64,000 nucleotides of DNA. Origin: Desulfomonilia bacterium (lineage in GTDB: Bacteria; Desulfobacterota; Desulfomonilia; UBA1062). Each line of letters opens with the position of its first letter. The first letter of the stretch is position 1. The translations under genes and the position numbers were made by a program. Positions 43,325 to 50,397 of the stretch are shown here, piece by piece. The stretch covers positions 62,001-126,000 of the forward strand of contig DATCTV010000004.1 in NCBI GenBank assembly GCA_036567785.1, written 5' to 3'. The notes under the pieces are model-generated. The model was not told where the DNA came from. It did not search any database and worked only from the letters and a program-made list of their open reading frames with translations.

Positions 43325-44427
43325 ACCTCTTGAAGATATTTCTTATAGCATACAAGCGGATCTATGGCGTTTAACACGCCGGTCTTGGACATCACGGTTC
43401 CGGGGCAGCCGCCCGTGCAGAAGCCCGCATATTCACAGCCACGGCATTCTTCGACTTCGGTTATGGGAATGCGCCGGCGCTCTCTTACAATATTTATATT
43501 CGGATGAGCCAGCCAGACGTCCCTGAGCGAAACTTCACCCATCCTTCCCATGACCAGTTCAGGCAGCATATTGCACGGAACATATGTGCCGTTGTGAAGG
43601 ACTGCCATTTTATTGAACACGCCGCCGCAGGAGCAGAGCGTTCCCCTGCCCTTCATCGAAGTCTCGCCTCTTTTCAATCTTTCAGTTATTTCCGCCATCA
43701 TTCTGGCTCTTGTCAGAGGACCGGCCTGTGAGGCTATCTTTCCTCCATATTTCTCGCTTATACCGATAAGTGCGGCCATTGCTCTTTTTCTCTCATCCAC
43801 TGTCAGTATGATGTCCTGACCGTTACAGCGCGCGCTTCCCATATAGTCGGCCTCGTTCGTGCTGAATCCGGACAGACCGATGTCATCTATGAGCAGGGCA
43901 GCGATATTTTCGAGATCATCAACATTATGACGGTTTATTGTAACCCTTACAGTGACCGGAAAGCCGTTGCTCTTAAGAAGCCTGAGTGCAGTTATCGCCC
44001 TTTCGAAGCTTTCTGGAGGCCTGCTCTTATCATGGATCTCAGCTTTTGAGCCGTCAATCGATATCTGTATGGAATCAAGCCTCGGCCTTCGTTTGCCTTT
44101 TGAAAATTCGCTTATGGTCTTTTCATCAATGAGCGTGCCGTTGGAAAGAATCTTGTACCGCATCCTGTTCTCTATGACGCTGTCGATGATTTCGAACAGG
44201 TCTTTCCTGACAAACACCTCACCGCCGCTCAGGCAGACCTTCTGCACCCCTATACTGCCGGCCTCCCTGAAAAGAGCCAGCCAGTCAGCAGCAGGAAGGT
44301 CCTGAGCCTTTTCCATGCTCTCGGCATAAAAGCAATATCGGCATTTAAGGTTGCATTTTCCGGTAAGACATATGTCGAGTTCCCGGGGGGCGGATGATAT
44401 CCCGGGATAGCCCTCATGGGATTTCAT
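43321..44427 (-). CDS. Radical SAM/SPASM peptide maturase, ScmE-like
   Basis: A 368-residue enzyme. ELDICLTGKCNLKCRYCFYAE carries the cluster motif; VCLSGGEVFVRKDL, SNGTLID and SIQISIDGSKAEIHD follow. The SPASM tail reads GTLCSCGGVFNKMAVLHNG, PCNMLP and CRGCEYAGFCTGGCPG, enough for two auxiliary clusters. It overlaps the PqqD-like gene by 14 bases and the next radical SAM gene by four. A pair of such enzymes in one cassette suggests two different crosslinks or a two-step reaction on the neighbouring precursor. Confidence 0.85.
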   Translation of the reverse strand: MKSHEGYPGISSAPRELDICLTGKCNLKCRYCFYAESMEKAQDLPAADWLALFREAGSIGVQKVCLSGGEVFVRKDLFEIIDSVIENRMRYKILSNGTLIDEKTISEFSKGKRRPRLDSIQISIDGSKAEIHDKSRPPESFERAITALRLLKSNGFPVTVRVTINRHNVDDLENIAALLIDDIGLSGFSTNEADYMGSARCNGQDIILTVDERKRAMAALIGISEKYGGKIASQAGPLTRARMMAEITERLKRGETSMKGRGTLCSCGGVFNKMAVLHNGTYVPCNMLPELVMGRMGEVSLRDVWLAHPNINIVRERRRIPITEVEECRGCEYAGFCTGGCPGTVMSKTGVLNAIDPLVCYKKYLQEV

Positions 44428-44680
44428 TAATGAAGTTTTCTCCCAGCATATTCATGAAATTTTCAGCATCGGCTTTAGCTTTTTCAAGTTCGACGCCGCT
44501 GAAGCTTTTTACAAGGAAGGCTGCTATTTCATCGAGCGTCCGGGGCTGTTCAATAAAGCCCCAGACAAGCACACCCGTCGCGTTTATTATAATACCTGAA
44601 TCAACATCCGGATTGTAGAGTACCGCACCATCCTCTCCCTCGTCACGGAATGAGACGCCAGGGTTAGACTTAAACATCAA
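44414..44680 (-). CDS. PqqD-like RiPP recognition protein (ScmD-like, first)
   Basis: An 88-residue protein. FRDEGEDGAVLYNPDVDSGIIINATGVLVWGFIEQPRTLDEIAAFL is the PqqD/RRE fold: strands with D/N-x-x-G, then N-x-T-G-x-x-x-W and the winged-helix part (VELEKAKADAENFMNMLGE). It binds precursor leaders and brings them to radical SAM enzymes. Its ATG overlaps the precursor stop (ATGA), so precursor and chaperone are made together. A second PqqD-like gene lies upstream of the precursor. Confidence 0.85.
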   Translation of the reverse strand: MMFKSNPGVSFRDEGEDGAVLYNPDVDSGIIINATGVLVWGFIEQPRTLDEIAAFLVKSFSGVELEKAKADAENFMNMLGENFINEIP

Positions 44681-44892
44681 TGTGCGGTTCCAGCCTCACA
44701 ATTATTTGTTGCAGCTGGTCCATCATAACATCCGTCACCGGCACCTGTACCATTAGCGCTGCAATCCTGAAAATCACCCGAACCTGTCCCCTCACAATCC
44801 CCAATGGAATTACGAGTACCATCCAGCTTCATCACCCTAGGTGCTTCGTAAACCGGCTTTGAATTATCTGCGTTCTTTTTGTCTTTTGACAT
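44677..44892 (-). CDS. RiPP precursor peptide, four-cysteine Gly/Asp-rich core
   Basis: A 71-residue peptide. AGGAG stands six bases before the ATG at 44892, which is chosen over a TTG at 44916. The leader is lysine-rich and has Y15-x-x-P18 (KPVYEAPRVMKL), the motif that PqqD-like domains recognise in several RiPP leaders. The core from about residue 28 is rich in Gly, Asp, Asn and Thr with no lysine or arginine, and has cysteines at 33, 44, 55 and 65, spaced 11, 11 and 10 residues (GDCEG, QDCSA, DGCYD, NNCEAG). Regular single cysteines beside Gly and Asp suit radical-SAM thioether crosslinks. It is flanked by both PqqD-like genes and followed by both radical SAM genes. Mature structure and target are unknown. 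Confidence 0.82.
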   Translation of the reverse strand: MSKDKKNADNSKPVYEAPRVMKLDGTRNSIGDCEGTGSGDFQDCSANGTGAGDGCYDGPAATNNCEAGTAH

Positions 44893-45040
44893 CATAATCT
44901 CCTTACTTTCATTCAATTGTTATGAATATTTTATATTTCGATACTCAAAAGTGAAAAAAGTCAACCTTCTTGGTCGAACATTCATATTATTCAATGGATT
45001 ATTCTCCTAAGAGTTATCCCATGAGTATTTTTTACAGGCA

Positions 45041-45328
45041 TCAGCATTTCACCCTGTATCCGAAAAAGCCGTTTTTCCTGAGGTTTTCGACAAGTTCGGC
45101 AACATCCTTATCGATATTCTCAGGCACGCCGGAAAAGGTCTCTTTTATCTGGCTGATTATCTGTCCCACGTTTTTCCTGCCATCCGCCGCTTTCCATATG
45201 AATTTCCCGGTATTGTTGACGGCAAGCGAATTGCCGGTGTCCATATTGACCAGCACGGCCCAGCCGTCATTTTCATCCTGATAGATAACATCAGGGTTCG
45301 GATAAGGGATATATTCATAGTCAGGCAT
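45041..45328 (-). CDS. PqqD-like RiPP recognition protein (second)
   Basis: A 95-residue protein. YPNPDVIYQDENDGWAVLVNMDTGNSLAVNNTGKFIWKAADG is again the PqqD fold, followed by VGQIISQIKETFSGVPENIDKDVAELVENLRKNGFF. It is the first gene of the cassette, 148 bases before the precursor; that gap has a possible TTGACT -35 box at 44959-44964 on the minus strand but no clear -10. Two PqqD proteins for two radical SAM enzymes suggests one recognition protein per enzyme. Confidence 0.82.
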   Translation of the reverse strand: MPDYEYIPYPNPDVIYQDENDGWAVLVNMDTGNSLAVNNTGKFIWKAADGRKNVGQIISQIKETFSGVPENIDKDVAELVENLRKNGFFGYRVKC

Positions 45329-45360
45329 TTTATTAATCTATAAGATTATGTGCTGTCTGT

Positions 45361-45387
45361 AAAACAAAAAAGTCCGTTCGTCACGGA
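45361..45387 (-). terminator. Rho-independent terminator after znuB-like gene
   Basis: On the minus strand TCCGT and ACGGA pair around a five-base loop and are followed by CTTTTTTGTTTT. It ends the znuA-C-B transcript and separates it from the RiPP cassette, so the cassette must have its own promoter in the 30 bases before 45328. Confidence 0.7.
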
Positions 45388-45397
45388 TTCGTTTTAT

Positions 45398-46258
45398 TCA
45401 TGATTCGCCGCGCATATAAGTGATAAAGGAGCTTATGACAAACCATATGAAGGCTGCCAGAATTATGGTGGCCCCGGTTGCGGTATATGCCCATTCCTGC
45501 GCGGAAATTACAAGTCCTGCAGCCGCAGATGTCACACTTATAAGTATCGACCACCAGAACATGGCCCCGGCGGTACGAGACAGATTTCTTGCCGCCGCAG
45601 CAGGCACAATGAGAAGGGCCGTTACGAGCAGCACCCCCACTGCCCTTACCGAAAAGATGACAACAACCGAAAGCAGCGCCGCATACATGTACTGATAAAG
45701 GGCAACTTTTATCCGGTGCGCCCTGGCAAGTGAATGATTGAGACCGATATAAAACATGCGGTTATATCCCAGACCGATAAATACAAGAATTACAAGTGCA
45801 AGTACAGCAAGCATGACTATGTCGGCCGTGCTTATTGTAAGTATATCGCCGTACAGAAACAGCTGCATGTCGCGTGCAATGCTTCGATCCCGGCTGACTA
45901 TTGCGATTCCGAAGGCGACAACAGCCGAGAAAATAACGCCGACAACGGTATCCATGGAAAGGGAACTCTTCCGCTGAAGCGCCGTTATTGCAATGCCAAC
46001 AAGAACGGCGAAACCAACCATTGTAAGATAAGGATTGAGCGAGGCTATAAGTCCGATTGCAACACCTGCAAACGCCGAATGGCTGATTGCATCGGTAAAG
46101 AACGCCATCCTGAAATTTACGACCTGTATGCCCATGACTGCAGCCACGGGAGCCAGAAGCAAAAGCCCTATGAATGCCTGCTGCATGAATCTCGCCTCCA
46201 TGCATTCGAAGGGCAGAATGACGGGGACAATGCCGTATATGGCAGACAGGTCAGGCAT
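45398..46258 (-). CDS. znuB: Zinc/manganese ABC transporter permease
   Basis: A 286-residue membrane protein of the ABC-3 family. Eight or so hydrophobic segments are visible (for example FIGLLLLAPVAAVMGIQVV, SFSTVVGVIF-type and LLVTALLIVPAAAARNL), with the family block FFTDAISHSAFAGVAIGLI. It moves the metal through the inner membrane, powered by the ZnuC-like ATPase. Start 46258 follows AGAGG and overlaps the ATPase stop by eight bases; an earlier ATG at 46285 lacks a site. Zinc is favoured because the operators are Zur-like. Confidence 0.85.
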   Translation of the reverse strand: MPDLSAIYGIVPVILPFECMEARFMQQAFIGLLLLAPVAAVMGIQVVNFRMAFFTDAISHSAFAGVAIGLIASLNPYLTMVGFAVLVGIAITALQRKSSLSMDTVVGVIFSAVVAFGIAIVSRDRSIARDMQLFLYGDILTISTADIVMLAVLALVILVFIGLGYNRMFYIGLNHSLARAHRIKVALYQYMYAALLSVVVIFSVRAVGVLLVTALLIVPAAAARNLSRTAGAMFWWSILISVTSAAAGLVISAQEWAYTATGATIILAAFIWFVISSFITYMRGES

Positions 46259-47057
46259 CAGGAACCTCTCTGCCATTTTTTTCATCGCATTCGATACAGC
46301 CTTCCTTGACGGGTTTGAAGGTCAACGCACCCGTATGCGGGCCGAATATTTCAAGAAGAATGTCCTTATTGAAAATGTCTCTTGGCGGACCTTCCGCAAC
46401 AACCTTTCTATTGAGGCATATTACATGGCTTGCATGATAGGCTACCATTCCGAGGTCATGGCTTACCATGAGCTGGGTAAAACCCTTTTTCATCCTGAGG
46501 TGCTCGAGAAGATGACAGAAAACCTGACCTCCCTGCACATCTACGCCTGCATCCGGTTCATCAAGAATAAGTATCTCGGGTTCCCTCTGGATAGCCAGGG
46601 CAAGAAGAACCCTCTGCATCTCACCGCCCGAAAGCGCCCCCAGCCTTCTTTTCAAAAGATGCTCCGCCTTGACGTAATAAAGCAGTTCGGCAGCGGATTC
46701 TCTCATCCTGCGATTTATTCCAAGCCAGAAAGGTTTTTTCTGGACGCCCATCGACAGGAATTCGACGACAGTCAAAGGGATACCCCTGTCAAAGCTGAAC
46801 CTCTGCGGGACATATCCTATCCTGATCTCTTCAGGATGGTTGTCTGAGTTGAAGCGGATATTTCCTGAATATTTTATCTCACCAAGGAGCGCCAGAAGGA
46901 GCGTCGTCTTACCTGCCCCGTTCGGACCGATAATGGCCGTACACTCTCCTTTCGGGACATGGGCATTGATGTCGTCGAGAATGGAAACCTCTCCCATTCT
47001 TACGCTCAAGGCGCTTAATTCAATGGCTGACCTGCCCTGTGGATATCCCTTTTCCAT
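46251..47057 (-). CDS. znuC: Zinc/manganese ABC transporter ATPase
   Basis: A 268-residue ABC ATPase. AIIGPNGAGKTTLLLALLG is Walker A, IGYVPQRFSFD the Q-loop, LGALSGGEMQRVLLALAI the signature and PEILILDEPDAGVDVQ Walker B, with VSHDLG the switch histidine. A His/Cys/Glu-rich end (KEGCIECDEKNGREVPDA) follows. It begins two bases after the ZnuA-like stop and overlaps the permease start. Confidence 0.88.
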   Translation of the reverse strand: MEKGYPQGRSAIELSALSVRMGEVSILDDINAHVPKGECTAIIGPNGAGKTTLLLALLGEIKYSGNIRFNSDNHPEEIRIGYVPQRFSFDRGIPLTVVEFLSMGVQKKPFWLGINRRMRESAAELLYYVKAEHLLKRRLGALSGGEMQRVLLALAIQREPEILILDEPDAGVDVQGGQVFCHLLEHLRMKKGFTQLMVSHDLGMVAYHASHVICLNRKVVAEGPPRDIFNKDILLEIFGPHTGALTFKPVKEGCIECDEKNGREVPDA

Positions 47058-47058
47058 C

Positions 47059-48012
47059 CTATATGCTTCCCAGTGTCCTTTGTATCGTTACGATATTTCT
47101 TCTCATAACCCTTTCATAATAATCAAGACCTGCGTTATCAGGACCCGTGGCACACGGATCGAGTATTGCTGCCGGAATGCCGGTCTCTTTCGATATAGCC
47201 TCTGGTGTCCTTGAAGAGAACTGAGGCTCATAGTAGATTGCCCCTGCCCTGTATTTTCTGATCTTTCCGATTATCGAAATCATCTCCGATGCCGATGGCT
47301 CCATGCCGGGATGCGACTGAAGAACGGCGACTATTCTGAGCCCCGTATCACGGGCAAGGTAATCAAACGCCCCGTGCTGTGTGACGATATTCCTGTTTTT
47401 GAGCTTTTTAACCAGAGAAGTAAATTCGTCTGCCAGGCGGTCCATCTTCAGTTTATACTCTGTTGCATTTCTGCCGTAGATTCCGGCTCCTTTCGGATCG
47501 GCCTTTGAAAGCCCCCGGGCGATGTTGACTGCAAGCAGTCCATACATATGAGGACTGGCAAACAGGTGCGGATTAAGACCTTCGTGAAGATGGACTTTTT
47601 CTTCGTGATGCCCTTTCATATCGTGGTCCTCTTCAGTGTATTCAAGCAGGTTCCTGATACCTGCCGAACTGTCAATGATTAGAAGGCGGCTGCTCGCCCT
47701 TTTTACCGGAGCACCAAGGAATTCTTCCATACCCAGACCGTTTATAACGAGTACATCCGCTTTTGCTATCTTCTGCATGTCCCCCGGCGTCAGCGAATAG
47801 TCATGAGGACAGCCCAGATTTGACGGCAGCATCAGTTCTACGTTCATGCCACTGCTTCCCTTAACCACATTCCTGGTTATCTGATATATGGGAAATGTCG
47901 TGCAGAGGACATTAACCTTTTCCCCGGAGGCAAATGCTCCTCCGGCAATAACAAGAATGAAAAAGGATACCAGGACAGAAAAGATACATTTCCTTCCGAT
48001 ACTCACAAGCAT
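47059..48012 (-). CDS. znuA: Zinc-binding periplasmic protein (ZnuA/TroA-like)
   Basis: A 317-residue solute-binding protein. GGAGG stands seven bases before the ATG at 48012; a longer frame reaches back over the operator and is rejected. FSVLVSFFILVIAGGAFA is the Sec signal. The TroA fold is shown by PSNLGCPHDYSLTPGD (metal histidine), INGLGMEEFLG, a histidine-rich loop (HDMKGHHEEKVHLHEGLNPHLFASP) typical of zinc carriers, and VTQHGAFDYLARDTG. The histidine loop points to zinc over manganese. Confidence 0.9.
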   Translation of the reverse strand: MLVSIGRKCIFSVLVSFFILVIAGGAFASGEKVNVLCTTFPIYQITRNVVKGSSGMNVELMLPSNLGCPHDYSLTPGDMQKIAKADVLVINGLGMEEFLGAPVKRASSRLLIIDSSAGIRNLLEYTEEDHDMKGHHEEKVHLHEGLNPHLFASPHMYGLLAVNIARGLSKADPKGAGIYGRNATEYKLKMDRLADEFTSLVKKLKNRNIVTQHGAFDYLARDTGLRIVAVLQSHPGMEPSASEMISIIGKIRKYRAGAIYYEPQFSSRTPEAISKETGIPAAILDPCATGPDNAGLDYYERVMRRNIVTIQRTLGSI

Positions 48013-48036
48013 GCTCGGCCTCCGAAAATCGCTTAT

Positions 48037-48103
48037 TGCAAATTCATTTGCATTATGATTAATAACAATCAGCATGTCAATCGTTAATGCAATTCATTTC
48101 GCA
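48037..48103. promoter_or_regulatory. Two Zur-like operators in the znuA/zur divergent region
   Basis: TGCAAATTCATTTGCA (48037-48052) is a perfect 7-2-7 palindrome. A related copy, TGCAATTCATTTCGCA (48088-48103), differs by shift and one base. They lie between the divergent znuA and Fur-family genes, 24 bases from each start, so binding would block both. The pattern fits a Fur-family repressor; since the operon is a zinc carrier, Zur is the likely protein. Confidence 0.7.
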
Positions 48104-48126
48104 ATAAGATTCTGAAAGGCTTAAGG

Positions 48127-48504
48127 ATGTATAAAAGAAACACAACCCAGAGAAAACTGCTTGAAGAGATCATATCCTCAAGCCCGACCCCCTTGAGTGT
48201 TCAGGAAATCCTGTCCGAAGGAAAAAAGAGCATAAAAACGCTCAATCTGGCAACCGTTTACAGAAACCTTAAGATTCTCATAGATTCGGAATGGCTCAAG
48301 GTCGTCTCTCACCCGGCGCTTGGCAACCTCTATGAAATGAAGGAAAAAAGCCATCACCACCATTTTCACTGCCACAAATGCGACAGGGTTTACCAGCTTG
48401 ATGGGTGTCCTTTAAAAAAGACGGGCATCTCGCCACCCGGATTTGTGCTTCAGGACCATGAGGTTTACCTCTCGGGCATCTGCGCAGACTGCAACAGGCG
48501 CTGA
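48127..48504 (+). CDS. zur: Fur-family metal regulator, Zur-like
   Basis: A 125-residue repressor. TTQRKLLEEIISSSPTPLSVQEI and LNLATVYRNLKILIDSEWL form the winged helix; SHHHHFHCHKCDRVYQLDGC carries the histidine/cysteine metal site, and SGICADCNRR the second zinc pair. The divergent znuA gene and the operators between them indicate zinc sensing. Iron sensing (Fur) cannot be excluded from sequence alone. Confidence 0.85.
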   Translation: MYKRNTTQRKLLEEIISSSPTPLSVQEILSEGKKSIKTLNLATVYRNLKILIDSEWLKVVSHPALGNLYEMKEKSHHHHFHCHKCDRVYQLDGCPLKKTGISPPGFVLQDHEVYLSGICADCNRR

Positions 48505-48522
48505 CCAGATCGACTCGTCCGC

Positions 48523-49341
48523 TCAGAATCTGTACCCGATGCCCACTGAAATATCATTGGAGCGGCTGATGCCTATATCCCCGTCAGTGTAAGTAAATGT
48601 ATATCCTGCGATCGAAAAGACCTTGTCTGTAAGATCAAGTCCGGCATTAAGACTTAATTTATGTTCATTGACGTTTTCCTGATAGACATCATATTTCATA
48701 ACCGTTGAATATTTACCTTTGCCCTTGCCTTTGCCAGCAGGAATGGAAGAAGTCTGATAGGAGGTACCATAAGAATATTCATAGCCTAATTCGGTAAAAA
48801 GTTTTTCAGTGATGTTGACTCCGAAGTATGCACCAAATGAAATTTCGTCTTGTGAATAGATATCATCCTTCGCCCTGCTGTCCACATAGCTTGCATATTC
48901 GCCTGCATAGAACATGGATGTCATCTGCTGAGAAAAATAAAGCGCTGCGCCCAATGAAATCTCCGACTGTTCCGTATCCTTTACTGCAGATGCTTCGATC
49001 ATAGGCGAGATGTTTATCTGAAAACGCTCATCATAAGTATATGTGAGACCGGGAGATATCATGGCTGAGATATAGTCCTGTTCGGCAGTTTTAAAATAGG
49101 CGGTTGTATCGAGAACACCTCTCAAGGTCCAGTCGAATGTTTTTTCGATATCGGACTGTCTGTTCCATGAGATATTGCCGTTCAAGTAACCGTCCCCTGT
49201 CGGGTCATCTACAGACCTCGTCACATTTGAATCATACCCGGGACGAATGTAAATCTCGAAGTTTTCTGCATGAAGACTGGCAAAACAAACCGGATGCAGG
49301 ATCAATATTATTAAATATATTTTCTTTATTTTTATGTGCAT
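48523..49341 (-). CDS. Outer-membrane beta-barrel protein
   Basis: A 272-residue protein with a Sec signal (IYLIILILHPVCFASLHA). The mature part alternates short beta strands with aromatic ends (FEIYIRPGYDSNV, LTYTYDERFQINISP, LFTELGYEYSYGTSY, FSIAGYTFTYTDGD) and ends in GIGYRF, a C-terminal phenylalanine typical of barrel proteins. A KGKGKGKY loop is unusual. It is the last gene of the unit led by the sigma-54 promoter. Function unknown. Confidence 0.75.
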   Translation of the reverse strand: MHIKIKKIYLIILILHPVCFASLHAENFEIYIRPGYDSNVTRSVDDPTGDGYLNGNISWNRQSDIEKTFDWTLRGVLDTTAYFKTAEQDYISAMISPGLTYTYDERFQINISPMIEASAVKDTEQSEISLGAALYFSQQMTSMFYAGEYASYVDSRAKDDIYSQDEISFGAYFGVNITEKLFTELGYEYSYGTSYQTSSIPAGKGKGKGKYSTVMKYDVYQENVNEHKLSLNAGLDLTDKVFSIAGYTFTYTDGDIGISRSNDISVGIGYRF

Positions 49342-49364
49342 TTAACTTTCCTTTCATATCGCTC

Positions 49365-49931
49365 TCACTTCCCGTGTTTCCTCTGGCCGCCTGAAACACT
49401 TGCCTTTCCGGCACCATGCTGCATTGTGCTTCCCCTGCTGCCTGAACCGGACATTCGAGATGCATTCGACCATACCGGTTTGCCTTCATTATTGCGAAGC
49501 GTGATTATCTGTCCTGTGGCTTCAATTTTTATATCCTGGGCAATAATATAAAGATTGCTGTCCCTGCCAAGTGATTTGGACCCTCTAACCGTCACGTTAT
49601 CGCCTTCAGACATGCTCAGTCCTGTCTGCCGCCAGTACCATGCCGGTGATGCGATAACCATGTAAGTATCCTTTTCCGCTTTCAGACCGAAGGTGACCGG
49701 CCCTGTCTGCGGTACAATCAACCCCGCCACTCTACCTTTAATTTCTCCAAGGGTGTTCATATCAAAACCGCCCGGATACACTATCCCGCTTTTTTCTAAA
49801 ACCTTGTTCTCATCATTCGCATAGACAGCTGATGATGCAAGCATGAGCATAAAAAGGACAATGACGGACAGGACATGAAATGCCCTGCCGCCAAGCGTAT
49901 CCTGATAGTTATTTAATGTTTTTCGTACCAT
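49365..49931 (-). CDS. Exported OB-fold-like protein
   Basis: A 188-residue protein if started at the ATG 49931. FHVLSVIVLFMLMLASSAVYA is a signal peptide. The mature domain, GEIKGRVAGLIVPQTGPVTFGLKAEKDTYMVIASPAWYW and MSEGDNVTVRGSKSLGRDSNLYIIAQDI, reads like a small OB-fold of the kind seen in periplasmic DUF4876/YdeI-like stress proteins, but I cannot assign a family firmly. The tail is Gly/Ser-rich. Its start lies within the end of the small gene upstream (23-base overlap). Confidence 0.6.
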   Translation of the reverse strand: MVRKTLNNYQDTLGGRAFHVLSVIVLFMLMLASSAVYANDENKVLEKSGIVYPGGFDMNTLGEIKGRVAGLIVPQTGPVTFGLKAEKDTYMVIASPAWYWRQTGLSMSEGDNVTVRGSKSLGRDSNLYIIAQDIKIEATGQIITLRNNEGKPVWSNASRMSGSGSRGSTMQHGAGKASVSGGQRKHGK

Positions 49932-50220
49932 ACCCGGTGCCGTCTTTAGGTCCCGTCTGGTTATTGCCTGTACCGTCACCCGGTCCATAGGTATTACCTC
50001 TCTTAGCCTGATTTGACTTTGCTGCATCAGTACTTTTCAAACAGGACCCATCCCTGAGTCTCAGCTTCACACCCGTCTTCTGGGTGGATGTTGTCTGTTT
50101 GCAGATGCCTGATCCTTTGCCGTACCCGCCTTTACCTTGTCCAGCCAATGCATCGTCCGCCACAAGTGCCGTTCCGCCGATAAATGCCGCTACCAGTGTT
50201 GCAATTAACATCTTTTTCAT
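49909..50220 (-). CDS. Small secreted Gly-rich protein
   Basis: A 103-residue protein; start at 50220, just after AGGAGG. Signal peptide MKKMLIATLVAAFIGGTALVADDALA. The mature part GQGKGGYGKGSGICKQTT, LRLRDGSCLKST and GPGDGTGNNQTGPKDGTGYG has two cysteines and Gly repeats. The last motif echoes the GDGTGPNGMGP start of the DUF5320 protein at 37130-37444. First gene behind the sigma-54 promoter. Function unknown. Confidence 0.7.
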   Translation of the reverse strand: MKKMLIATLVAAFIGGTALVADDALAGQGKGGYGKGSGICKQTTSTQKTGVKLRLRDGSCLKSTDAAKSNQAKRGNTYGPGDGTGNNQTGPKDGTGYGTKNIK

Positions 50221-50262
50221 TAAGCTTCCTCCTGAAGATTTTTTTGTTTTCAATCATACAGG

Positions 50263-50278
50263 AGCAAGCCCTGTGCCA
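50263..50278 (-). promoter_or_regulatory. Sigma-54 promoter, perfect -24/-12
   Basis: On the minus strand TGGCAC, five bases, then TTGCT: the exact -24 and -12 boxes with GG-N10-GC spacing. The start of transcription would fall near 50252, about 30 bases before the ATG at 50220, leaving room for the ribosome site. It drives the three exported-protein genes below it. Confidence 0.88.
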
Positions 50279-50348
50279 GGTATGAATCAGCACGTATCAT
50301 ATTGTTATTATTTTATTTTTTTATTTCTGAACAAATCCGGACCAGGTT

Positions 50349-50388
50349 TTTGCATGCAAAGTCTGTATGGCAAGTGCAAATCCTGCAC
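50349..50388. promoter_or_regulatory. Enhancer sites for an NtrC-type activator
   Basis: TTTGCATGCAAA (50349-50360) is a perfect palindrome and GTGCA-N5-TGCAC (50374-50388) a perfect inverted repeat. They lie about 95-135 bases upstream of the sigma-54 start, the normal place for activator binding, and end ten bases from the stop of the response-regulator gene. NtrC-type sites use similar TGCA half-sites. Confidence 0.6.
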
Positions 50389-50397
50389 ATCTTCCTT

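Noticed and set aside
44893-44916. Longer precursor peptide from a TTG at 44916
   Set aside because: The AGGAG ribosome site lies inside that extension and points to the ATG at 44892.
45734-46309. Plus-strand open frame of 191 codons across the znuB gene
   Set aside because: It is rich in Cys, Asn and Lys with no motif, and the minus-strand frame encodes a clear ABC-3 permease.
48013-48075. Longer ZnuA from 48075
   Set aside because: It would translate through the palindromic operator and lacks a ribosome site; GGAGG marks 48012.
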